A stretch of DNA of 64,000 nt from Echinococcus granulosus. Lineage: Eukaryota; Platyhelminthes; Cestoda; Cyclophyllidea; Taeniidae. This document shows positions 1 to 11,100 of this stretch, piece after piece. A program made the translations under genes and the position numbers. Location: contig NW_020170398.1 of assembly GCF_000524195.1 (NCBI RefSeq), forward strand, positions 356,090 through 420,089. Reading direction: 5' to 3'. The stretch's first letter is position 1. The number at the start of each line of letters is the position of its first letter. The notes under the pieces are model-generated. The model was not told the DNA's origin and made no database searches. It worked only from the letters and a program-made list of their open reading frames with translations.

Positions 1-320
1 CTAGGGTACGCCACTCATCACATGGTAACTTCACCGCAGTACATGAAGATGGGATGAATTGGACATTTTCATGTCACAACACGGTCACAAAACCCTGATA
101 TAAATTCTCAGAAGATAGCATCCAGTACAATCCACCACAATAAACCGACGGGTGCTGCATTGTGACACCAGCTAGCAAGAACTAGAAAATCGGAGGAAGG
201 TCAGAGCAACCAAATACACAGCTTGCATGCACCATCCAGGAGCTGTGAACCTGGTACCAGTGCCCAATCACAAAAAAGAAGACAGTGCTTATTAAAGTGA
301 GTTTATAGAAAAAGTAAAAA
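1..320. other. 3' flank of SMG8, no gene seen
   Basis: This stretch lies beyond the SMG8 stop codon (minus strand, 321-323) and probably contains its 3' UTR. I found no exon with plausible splice borders and no canonical AATAAA signal on the minus strand here. An open frame on the minus strand at 182-484 overlaps the true last SMG8 exon in a different frame and is not supported as a gene. Confidence 0.5.
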
Positions 321-3300
321 TTATAGTTCTTCCACCAATAGGCTACCTCGAATGAGGCAACACTCGCTGATTTTTTTAAGATCTTGTGGCCTTCGGTAGA
401 TTGTATCGCCATCCTGATATGCAAACCTAAAGGAACAACAATAAATTTGGTCAAAATGTATGCCATGCCATATAAGAGAATCAAATTTCTAAAATGCTAA
501 ACAATGATGGATAATAAAGAAGTACTAGAGGTAATATGAAAACCTACGGCAATCTTGCGACCCAAATATTTCCGTTTTCTAAGTAAACATAGCCTGGATC
601 ACCACCTGAGCTAATTTGTGTTTTTGGCTTCCCATCACTCAAAGTTCGAGAGCCATGCAAGGCGGAGGTCTTGAGGTTTGCATTATTAGCATCAATCTAA
701 ACGGAGAACAACAATGGTGTGAGATGGTCTAGTGGAAGAAGGTGGAAAATTAAGGTTTGCATAGAAACACCACCTCTTGATCAAGAGTTGGACCGAGATG
801 GAAGATGGGGGTGTTAGAGTCCATCGGACCGGGTCTAACCATCGGTGCAAAGCGAACGCGAATGGCGACGCTGGGAATGGCTACATATATGCGCATCAGT
901 TGAGCCCACGTCGTTCCGTCATCACCTCCGCTGCTACTTCCAGGACTTTCTCTCTCCTTCCCATCCACTTCCTCCAGCGTCTCCATCATTTCTGGCCCTG
1001 CCGTTCCAGTGCTCTCCGCTTTCGCTCCGCCAGCTGTGGGCGAACAACGACAGGGTAGATAGAGTGGAAGATCGCAGGAGAGAAGACTGGAAACAGAGCG
1101 TCGCACGTCGCCGCCCTGCATGGTTCCTGTCATCGGACGATCCGGACCAGCGAGGAAAAAGCGATGGCCCATTGGACACTCCATCTCGAAGCCGAGGAAG
1201 AGTTTAACGGTGTCCGAGTCACGCGGACGTCCTACTCGAGTCTTTGACGGGGTGCCGGAAAGTGATGCAGGACGGGAGAGTTGGACATCCCAGGGAAGGA
1301 GGAAGTGACTCCCACGTAGAAATCCGGGAAGGGCCATTCCTGAAGAGAAGGAAAGAGGAAAAAAAGACAATGAGCAATAAAATTACCCAGCAGGGTAGGA
1401 ATGAGGTAACCGGAGGCGAATTACCAGATGAATGAGAGTAGCTGAAGTACTTTCCCAGTGCGTGGACAGCCCAAGAAGGATATAGAGGCATGGTCCCGAT
1501 GGGCTGACCGAGCACAGGCATACCAGAGAAAAAGGTGACTGGGATGCACTGCTTCTCCTTTACAGCAACATCAAACGCCTCGAAAGACTCGTCGCTGAGG
1601 CTACTAGCGATGGCGTCGCCACTGTTCGGATCTTCCACTCCCTCTTTTTCTTCTTCACCATAGTCTGCTGACATGTTTGAGGCATTAAGTTTGGTTCGAC
1701 GAGTTTTGGTGAGCAGTTTGCGAGCTGAAAGTTGTGACATACTGTCCGTACTGGTATAATTGGAGGCTGGAACGGGGGCGTTGGAAGACGTGATAGATTC
1801 GTCGATGTCGGAATCTTAAAAGAGGAATCAGCCTGATCCCGGTGCATATGTAAGGCGTAAAATACCCAATAGCCAAAAGTAGAAACCATAGTGCATCTGG
1901 GTTATTGCAAAAGAGCATCTTCATAGTTCGTGGCTGCCTTTTTGGAGCAATCATTCAAAAACTTAAGTGTTGGTTTAAGGTAACATTTACAATATAGGTT
2001 CATCAAATGTGCTAAAGATATTTCATGAAACTTCGAACTAGCTGATAGTTATGGCCTAGAAAAGAGCTGGGTCAGAATGCATTGTATATTGGCAACCAAT
2101 AGCCAGCTATCCTGCCTCGATAACTTTATGCTAACTAAGACAATAGCGAGATCAAGAAGTTTGGCAGATAATTTGTGTCCGGTTTGAAAGTAAACGTAGA
2201 ATTAGAAGTAATCTAATAGGCAAGAAAAATCATGTCACCAGCTCATGGAGTGAGAACAGACTTGTATAACTATCACTAAATCCTCTGCTTTCTCGAATAC
2301 ATATAAGTATCCACTTTCAAGCAAAAAAGTAAAAGCATAACAAATCTCCCCCAACTCTAAGGCAAATTTCCTCCTCTTCTTCTGCGTTACCTTGATGTAA
2401 GTTTGATTCACAAGTGAAATGGGCAGCTGTTGCATCGTCCTCACCGTATGATTGAACGGCTCGACAACTGTTACGCTGGGACAAGTCAGAAAAGGTCATT
2501 TTTAATGGCGAATTCGGTTGCTCGATCTCCTCCACACTTTTTTCCTTCAAATGTGTACAAAAGTTGTGCACTGAGCTGCTCAAGATCAGGGGCGCCAATG
2601 GAATCCCGTTGACCTACACACAAAAGAGGAGGGTTAAGTTAAAATTGATAAATCCCACCTTGTTGCAGCAGACCAGCTCGAGAGCATTATAAAACTCCCA
2701 ATTGGCCTCTTGATAGTCGAAGGGATCGGGCCGTAGAGCTTGCAGTCGACCGCAGTTGCAGTAACTGATGTAACGTCGGTCTGAGCGGTGTGGCATTACG
2801 GAGAGGTGGTGGAAGCTTGAGACCTTACCAGAAGTGCTTGCATCGGTGGCGTGCAGGTGCTTTTTCTGCTTCTCTATCACCTCCACAGCAGCCTCGATCC
2901 ATGCGTACCGCCAGCGTCCCATAAGACCTAAGGACGTTTAACAAAAATGCTTTTGCTGGGCAGAAAGTTGACGAATATGTGCAATTCTGGTTGTTTCACG
3001 GCAAGAATCTCGTCTGAAATTGATGGGAAAAATGAAACACCTAGAGATAAGTATACACGAGGAAAGTCTGGGTTGATTACAATTACAAACTCTGCCCACT
3101 TTACAAAAACAGCTTCAATTTCATTTGCAAAAGTGTTACCATTTTACTACAACAAACCAACTTTGGGGCGTAAAAGTTCAAGGCAAGTGCGTTTAAAGTA
3201 AATTAATCGGATGGAAACACGCAGCTGAATACAGAACTGCCATAAATCCGAGGATAGACGGATTGTGACCATAGGTGGACACATAAAGAACGTTCTACAC

Positions 3301-6300
3301 TAGTGAAACCGGCATAAATACTTTAGAAAAAAAATGTTTATTTTACAGTTTACTAGACTGAGCGCATGGTGATAGCGATGAACTGGTGTTTATGGCGAAA
3401 CTTCTATTAGTAATACCTAGCATTCAGTGTCGTTACAAATCTCCAGTATGATTGATTTGCTAGGCCCGCAGTCATATTTGGTAAAGTGATAATGCTTCTG
3501 CTCGGGCCCATAGTTGAAAAGCTACGATTCTATACGTGCCATTTCGAAAAAAAATGAGTGAGAACTATGTGAACGCACTTAATGGATTAATCAAAGGCTA
3601 AAGTAGGAATCAATGGACTTCGTTTCTTGGCAAATTATCGATAGACGGTACTCAAACCAGCCTTCTTAGTATCATGGGAATTGAATAATTGAGGCAAGGC
3701 GATAAACATGGAGAGCAACACAAGTGTCACTTGACGAACTTCATGTTGGAAATTTAATAGAATCTGAGCGAACTTGTCAGATCAGATCAAGGCCAGCCCC
3801 ATTGTTGTCGTTTCTGAAAACACAATATAAAAATAGGTTTCTACTAATCCATTAGCTGAAAGATATGATTCAAGAAAACAAATGCAAGGTACAGTTAGCA
3901 ATACTATGTCAATTAATACATGTACAGGAAAGTACGACGTAGATTGCTGCTAAGTGACAGCCAGTTAAAAAAGGAAGCAGCTATTTTCAGTACATTCTAC
4001 TCAAAATAAGAACAGATTTTCAGTGAAACTTTATGGCCAGTTGGAGACCTAAAACAACGATTGATTTAGTTCCACTTCGAATGAAACGAAGCAGGGAACA
4101 GTTCTGTCAAAACACTTCCAACAACACTCGATGACGAGCTTCATAAATTGGGGTCGAAGTTAGCAAAAAGTAAAATCCTAGGAGAAACTCACCAAGAGGA
4201 ACGTCCTGCAAGCAATCGGAGAAAATAGCATCGCAGACGTGCCGGCTTTTCATCAGGCTCGTCTTACCAGACGCTAATGCACCCGCATCCAGCGCCAACT
4301 TCATCTGCTTGATGAGGCGCATGGCCATCAATTCTTCGCCGCCAGGCTCGCTAGCGGTGTCATTGCTGTCGTTGGCGGTATCCGCCCTCGGCTGTGATTC
4401 CAGCAAACAGAGAGCTTTGGCGACGCCTGGGAACCGTTCGGGCAAGGTGTGCAGCTCCTGACGACAAACCGCACCCGATACCAGTACCGCTGGACAGCCC
4501 ACGCGGCCGGCCAGATAGAGGCGGGCCAGGCGTCGAGTCAGTCGGTCCAGGGTGGGGATGACGCAAGGCCCACGTGCCAGGCGCAGGAAAACGTTGTACG
4601 ATGATACTACCTATGATAGAGAGCAAATGCATACTGCTAGAAAGGGTTAGTTAGTAAGCGAGGAGAGAATTCAAGTACTTACCTTTGCCAGATGGAAGGT
4701 CCTGGAATAGTGGACCGGTAGGTCCTGTCGGTAGTGAGCTTCAGCAGCGGTTAGAGCAATCTCGCATCGAGTACTAGAGAGTCGACGATCGAGTTGAGAT
4801 TGAGTGGAGAAGAGTGTGACCGCAGTAGCGTCGGAATCTTCGTTAAAGGGGAAGAGTTGGTGCCACTGACGACCTAGGCAGGGATCCGTACCGTCCTCCA
4901 ACAAAGGAGATGGACTAGACTCATTCCCATCGAACAGGCTGGTGTATAACTTGTAACACGTCTATGCGCAAAAAAAGTGAAGATATTGGGACTCGAACGC
5001 AAAAACTCAGCTACTGCTTTATAAAACAGATCTTAATTGTCCTTCAATCTGCTCAAAAGCAGACCATCTGCTGTCGCGAAACAATTGAAGGCTCTATGCC
5101 CTACCATTCCTCGTGGTCTTGTCAGCAACTAAGAGCTAAGTCAGTTAACAGGCTAATCATGCAGGTGAGTCTTAATTAGAGTTTCGTATAAAAGATGAAT
5201 TTGATTTCGAAATAGATCTTATAACGTTGAAGATTTGGCGTCTGCTGCATTCAGTGTTTTTTATTGGGTTTCAAAAAACCTATTTGGAATTAGGCAAAAC
5301 ACTTCTATGCTTGACAGCTGCAACGCAGTGACGCTCTGCTTCCTTACTAGTGTTATGCGATTTAGTACGGAGACCCAGAATCCCTACCAATTTCACTCGA
5401 AATGAAACAAAAGTCCACAAACGCCGGGTAATTCCTGAAATTTCCTCCACTTCCTGGAGCTTTCCAATAACCGAAGCATTAACAAAAACAATTTAAGGTA
5501 CTAGACGCTACTTTGGTAAGCAGGGATATTTCGGATTTGGAGGCGCTACCATACCCTTCGTTGATTAGGAATCAAATAATTCTTACCTTGTGGTAGTTTG
5601 TATTATTGCCATTAAAAGGCAATCACATGAATGAAAAGTGGTTCCAAGAAGGCAACTTTCGAAGGGGAGCAAATTAATATTGATAAAAGGAAATGATTGA
5701 TGATGAAGGACTCACAGTAAACCACCCTTTACAGGTGGGCAGTTCGAATGTATAGGGTGTATAGTTGTCCGAATGATCTCCACGAAATGGATCGTCAAAG
5801 AGGGCGGTGAGATGGCACTGAAGGAAGGCAGAAAAGCTCCGATCATCGGGTCCACCAGGCGGCGGGTAGAGGGCAGTGGGAGGCAACACCCGACGATCCT
5901 TAGTGAGATCCAAGCCTTCCAGAAGGGAAGTAACTCCGGTGGCTAAAACCAGCGTCTCCAGCAGCTTCTGGGCCAAGTCACCCTTGTCGAACCGACCGTG
6001 GGATTCTGAAAGGTCCCCCAGTGATTCAGTTCCATCAGGCAGGAGGACACGCACGTAATTGTAACCCATTAAGTCAAACAATCTGTTCTCCGCCGAGTTG
6101 CTGGAGAGAGGAGAAGAGGGGAAGTTCGGCATTAACAAGATTAACTACCTACCCTTCAAGCAATCCGCTCTCATAGAAGACATTGAATATTTCGTACGAG
6201 AGGTTCTTTTCAAAGTCAAGTAATGCGTTTTCGTCCTGCAAAAAGAGAATAGAACTATTGAAGCCTGTCGTGTGTATTCAGAAGTTAAGCTGGACAATGA

Positions 6301-7069
6301 AAAAATGAAACGACATTGGCAATTTTTCTGGCAATGATTGTGGGTGGCAGCTTGAAGACAAACAAAAGTCGTGGTGCCATCAGTCGCCCAATGGAAATGC
6401 AATAGCGCGGAAGTGGAAGTGACCGCAAAAGTTGCTCCAAAGTAGGATACAAACTATGTCTAGAAGAAAAGACAATAAAAGCACCTCTCTGACAACCTAC
6501 CTTAAGCGATTTAAAAGTTTGAAGAGGGAGATGTATTTTGGGTCCAAGCGGTTACCGTAAGTGACGATCTGAAATAAAGCTCTCATATGATATGCTTACC
6601 ACAATGAAGTGTGAAATAGTGAACAGAAAATATAAGTGCTTCAGCCTTTCTGAATCCCACTTCTCAAGAACTTTTTCGTAATCCTAAGAAAGTAAAATAA
6701 AAAAAGTTTACTTCGAATGTGTTTAAGAGGTCAGTGAGGAGTTTTTCCGAATCACGATAATGCAGAAAGATTAACTGGCGTTCACAGTCATAGTAGCCTT
6801 TTATGACGCTCTAAAGGATGTAAGGATTAGGCAAGCCGCAACCTCACATTGGCACAGGGGAGTGAAAAGGGGCTTTTCTGAAGAAAGTCATCCACTAGCT
6901 GGGTTGAGTACTTGCCGTTGAATGAGTCCAATGAACCAATGATAGAAACGACGGCAACATTTTTTGATTTCTGTGGAAGGATTCTGTACTAGGAGTTATT
7001 AAGGATGAGCACGTACTTAAAATCGAAACCCGGAGGCACAGTAAAGCGACCACCACAGTATGACGACAT
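321..7069 (-). CDS. SMG8: SMG8, nonsense-mediated mRNA decay factor (complete, 16 exons)
   Basis: SMG8 partners SMG9 and holds the PIKK kinase SMG1 in check during nonsense-mediated decay. Coding exons, in order of translation: 7069-7017, 6983-6848, 6810-6712, 6683-6600, 6568-6501, 6459-6315, 6235-6153, 6100-5716, 4961-4683, 4610-4193, 2927-2659, 2613-2391, 1814-1425, 1339-774, 696-548, 426-321. They total 3,453 nt, an exact multiple of three, giving about 1,150 residues against about 990 in human. Family landmarks seen: FELPT..GW at about 5730; a block AEAHYRQDLPVHYS at about 4710; the cysteine motif CNCGRLQALRPDPFDYQEAN at about 2730; GFLRGSHFLLPWDV near 1310; AQLMRIYV near 880; and the C-terminal WVARLPFAYQDGD across the last junction. 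The extra length lies mostly in a low-complexity linker (1425-1814, 2391-2613). The donor at 6314 (GTCGTT) is weak. Assignment is by recalled family similarity. Confidence 0.93.
1815..2390 (-). other. SMG8: SMG8 intron, 576 nt, no feature seen
   Basis: The intron lies between exon 12 (ending 2391) and exon 13 (starting 1814). It is AT-rich. Short open frames occur on both strands but none has conserved content. Confidence 0.6.
2928..4192 (-). other. SMG8: SMG8 intron, 1,265 nt, no gene seen
   Basis: This is the largest SMG8 intron. It contains a plus-strand open frame at 2947-3201 of 84 codons without recognisable domains, start context or splice partners. I judge it random. No repeat structure was recognised by eye. 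Confidence 0.6.
4962..5715 (-). other. SMG8: SMG8 intron, 754 nt, with a tRNA-box-like segment
   Basis: The intron separates the FELPT..GW exon from the exon starting with CYKLYTSLFDG. On the minus strand it holds a near-consensus RNA polymerase III B-box (4988-5000) and an A-box-like TAGCTGAGT (5005-5013), followed downstream by a T run. The boxes are only a few bases apart, so it is not an intact tRNA. Confidence 0.45.
6460..7016 (-). other. SMG8: Cluster of five ultra-short SMG8 introns
   Basis: The first five SMG8 introns are 6984-7016 (33 nt), 6811-6847 (37 nt), 6684-6711 (28 nt), 6569-6599 (31 nt) and 6460-6500 (41 nt). Each begins with GT and ends with AG on the minus strand, and removing each keeps the reading frame that matches SMG8 (for example VAVVSIIG, then GYYDCERQL, then LKHLYFLFTISHFIV). 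None has a length that could simply be translated through without losing that frame or meeting a stop. Confidence 0.85.
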
Positions 7070-8189
7070 CAATAATTTCCTGAGAAGCAATAGTGAGTTA
7101 ATAAGATAATTGAGAATTACGAATCTAGTAATTTACTCCTGCAATATCACAAGGCAAAAAGACGCAAAAGATATCACCCACTACATCCTGTGGGAAACTT
7201 TAGCCCAGAACTGCATTAAAAGTTTGCTTACTCCCATAAAATAGCGAGGAAAACGCCAAAACAACCACACGAATAAAAACCACTGTTATGATCAATGACC
7301 CGAAAGCAAGAGCAAGCAGGTAATACAACCGGTGAGAATCGTACTAGATGAGACCCTTAAGTCATGGGAAACATTTCAGGTGAAAGAAATTATATGATGA
7401 AGAACCAAGTATTGCTAAATACATCAACAACCAGAAAAAAACTCGAAACTAGCGCGGAGTGCTGCGAGCCAAAAAGTAGGGGCTCCCTAGTAAAAAAGTC
7501 ACCTAGTAAGAAAACTAAAACTAGAGCCAAAAGCAGAAAAGTCCGGTGCTATAATGTAAATTTCAAAAACTCTTACCCTGACCAGTGGAAACAGATCTAC
7601 CAAAGCAATGCTGTCCTGAAAATACTTATATTAAAATCCTAATGGTTTTCTTAATTAGCTTGTTCGATCCATAGAAATACCACGAAGTTGTAAGTCCTTG
7701 GGGAAGTCATAGGAACTTTGAAATTGAGTGCGGGATACCGCCTAGTCCTGTTTAGATCTTGATAATGCTTATTAGCATGAAGGAAATGTTTATTTATGCA
7801 TAGGGGGTCCGGATGGCAGAGATCACGATGGGAAGATTAAAGGCCATATCAAAGTTACCTAAATACTGAGGTTAGGTATTTTGTAGATTTAGTTGTGCAG
7901 ACACAAAAATACCTACTAAATATGATATAGACTTAAAAATGGATACTTTTGAATTTCTTTCAATGTTTTATATCAAACTTGATTGTTTCCAGTTAGTGCA
8001 ACAGACAAATTTGAACATTTTAGTTTGCCTTCGTTTGTAAGACTAAAATGCATACACATTTGATTTTAGATGGAAAAATCCAACACATGTACGCCTCATA
8101 AGGTCTTTTACAGGCCCCCTGTTGCCGGCTGATTGGTCGGTGTGTCCACCCTTACTGGCGGTTCGGTTGTTCGTATTTGTACCGGCAAG
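7070..8189. promoter_or_regulatory. Divergent intergenic region between SMG8 and TRRAP
   Basis: SMG8 starts at 7069 on the minus strand and TRRAP at 8190 on the plus strand, so this 1,120 nt region should contain both promoters and both 5' UTRs. No clear TATA box was seen. A pyrimidine tract with CAG at 8104-8113 lies 76 nt before the TRRAP ATG and could be a 5' UTR or spliced-leader acceptor. A CTTCTCAG acceptor-like site precedes the SMG8 ATG by about 10 nt (minus strand, near 7080), with the same two readings. A 92-codon plus-strand open frame at 7364-7642, lysine-rich in its centre, is unassigned and may be chance. Confidence 0.6.
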
Positions 8190-11100
8190 ATGGGATCAAA
8201 AGCTCGAGCTGCCCTGATGCACTTCCTTAGCATTGATTTGCGTATGTTTTTTTGTTCAATTAATTGATTCTCGTAGCGATAGATGAACGTTTGAAACATG
8301 GAGCAGAACTGTGTGAATATCTTGAGGTGAATTGCTGTTCTGACTGATTTTTTTAGAATTTTTCCGTAGACGATGAGCTAAAGGAATTTATTCCTACTAT
8401 CTTCGAATATTTGAGAAAGTTCTTGCTCGAAACTGAGGTCCAATTTATAAAGGAGTCGTCTCTAAATCGTTTAAGATGCATGTCTTTTGAAATCATGCAT
8501 AAAATCAAAAATGCGGATTATATCAGGACACATGTTTCTGTCGTGCTTAATCTTTTATTCCAGATTGTCGAGGTACATTTTAATTGTATGTTTAATGTTT
8601 TCAGTATGAAAATGAAGAGAATGTCCTCCTTTGTATCAAACTAATAATGGATCTTCACAAGTTATATCGTCCTCATTTCTCACCCGAAGTAAGAGTCGTG
8701 GATTTTTAACTGTCCATAGGTAATTAACTTCCTTAATCTCATTCACCGAATCTACCGGAATCTGAAGAATCATATATATAACATTTTCAAACCGGACCAA
8801 GTATTCGAAGTCAACAGCATTAACGATTTGAAAATTGAGTCCATTTTGCCTGGAGTGTTCACGGCTACAACTGTCCATACGAAGGACACACCTTCAGTCG
8901 TAATTTGAACTACCTTAACGTTCTCGTTAGTATCACATCCTCCCTAAGGCGTGTTTCTCTCTCAAAGTCATGCAGGAGATTCCAATTCTTGTGGTTCTGT
9001 TGTATCAGCTATTTAAACAGCAAATTCACAGCCATGTAACTGAGTTTATTCCTGTTATCATGGAGTTTATTAACATGAGGCCCCTTCCGGAACATACGTA
9101 AGTTTTCCATGTGCAATGTAACTAGAATGTTTGTGTTACCTTGATATTTAAGGTTGTCTCTGGGAATGATTTTTACTGAGCGAAAGATGTGGTTGGTTTT
9201 AGCACATTTCTCATTACATTTGCACATTTGTGACAGTAATTAACTAATACTTGGGGAGTTTTTGCATAATGCACCTGAAGCATCCTAGGAAAGTCTGCTC
9301 CATTTCGTGATTAGTGCTGAAATGTCCCTTTAGCAGTTTGCAAGTGGTGCGGTGGGCAATATGGACTCCTACGTTGCTTCGAAGAAGCAGAATGCCCTTA
9401 ATGCTAAACATCGACTGTTCCTTTTGCGGGCGCATATGTACAGATGCATGCTAATCGGTTTTACTTTTTGTCTACCCTGACAATTACCGGTTTTGGATAT
9501 GATCACCTCACCTCATCTCTTCTATCCTTAGGCAAGACCAAAGTTGCAAGAAGAGCAAATATCTAGACTTTATGGCAGCCCAGGTGAAGACGCTTTCCTT
9601 CTTAGCCTATGTCATTAAGATATATCAGGTGAGTTTTGGTCTGTTTTACACCTTGATCGACTTCATACCGTTAATTACCTACTTTTTTACAGGAGACTAT
9701 TGATCAGCATTCCGCAGCATTGGTTAAAGGCATGATGAATCTTATGATTACATGTCCGCCGTCTATTACAAATATGCGTAAAGAGTTTTTTATTGCTACT
9801 CGTCACATTTTAAGTGCACAGGAAATTCGGCCGAGTACGTTATTGCCTATTATCAATGTGTGCTTTTGTGTGCTCTAATTTGATCCTCATGCTCGAACTA
9901 CCTGAATAAGCGAATAGTTACCCTGCGCTGATCTTGCAATTTTAATGAGCGTGTGCTTACAAATGTCTCAATTCTATAGGATTGCATAAGAATAGCTCGT
10001 GACATCCGAATTTAAGCTCTTACATGATTTCGTACAAGGTCACTTAATGCAACTAACTCACTTCACCTTATTATTATAGAGTTTCTTCAAGCACTCGATG
10101 ACATGATGGAGGATAACATTTTGATCGGAAAAGGTTATACTGTGCGGGACTCCCTAAGGTGGCGTGCCCCCATGCTGTTCCCTACTTTTATTGATGTCGT
10201 TACCTCTGCCTCTTGATTTCGCATAACCACATCATTATTTCCATTTCCTCTTCTAGACCACTTTCTTATAGCACGCTAGCAGATTTGATACACCATCTTC
10301 GCAGTGACCTTACTCTTACAAAAATAGCTCGAGCAGTCGACCTGTACGGACGGAATATGTTTGATGACACTCTACCTTTCTCGATTCAGCAAATGAGTCA
10401 GAGATTGATTTTCAACCTTGCTGAGTGTATTCGTCAACGAATGACGGAATCAACCCCCTCTGATGCAGCAAAGCAGCCCATGAATGCTGCAAGTGCTCGG
10501 CGCGTTTTACTTCAAATAATGTCCCTTTGTGTACTCAAATGCCGAATCGTTGCTGAACATTATATCCCTGAGTTTGAGGCAAAGTGGTGCGTTTCCTTTT
10601 ACTGTCTCTACACTAGTTTTCTCAACCGCTGGATTTATTGAATTTTGAACATTGATTGGTAGTTTAAGGGAGGACCTTGAAAGCTCTCCTGAAAATAAAG
10701 CATCAACATATGAGGGAGAAGCCGAGAATGTCTCTGCGAGTTCGGGTGGTAAGCAAGACACAGTGAGTTTTTTGTTCCTGCTTTTATTCGCTCGGTACTT
10801 AACTAACCCTTTAATCCCGGTCATTTTGTTCAGTCCTTGTACTCTGAGACGTCCACACAAGGCTATCTGGGTATCAACGACATGAGGTCTTCAATAAAGG
10901 CGTTGGTCTCGGGCATGCGGGCTGTTATCACGGCTTTGACTCAATGCCCACATCAGAGTGGGCCCGAGGATGACACATACCTCGTAGGTGGACCACAAGC
11001 TTCCTCTTCGCCATCGCCCAAACAGCTTCTGCCTACTGAGGTGGCCGTTCTGTCTGACTACCTTACCTATGGTCTTCGAATGCTTGATGTGCTGAGGATT

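Noticed and set aside
544..546. TAG after WVARLP as the SMG8 stop
   Set aside because: It lies in a GTAGGT donor; splicing to 426 gives WVARLPFAYQDGD, the conserved end of SMG8.
750..1370. The stop codon at the end of the long minus-strand frame (750) taken as the SMG8 C-terminus
   Set aside because: Two further exons (696-548 and 426-321) continue the family sequence and end at 321, with correct phases.
777..1435. Several plus-strand open frames at 777-1435
   Set aside because: They are antisense shadows of the GC-rich SMG8 exons.
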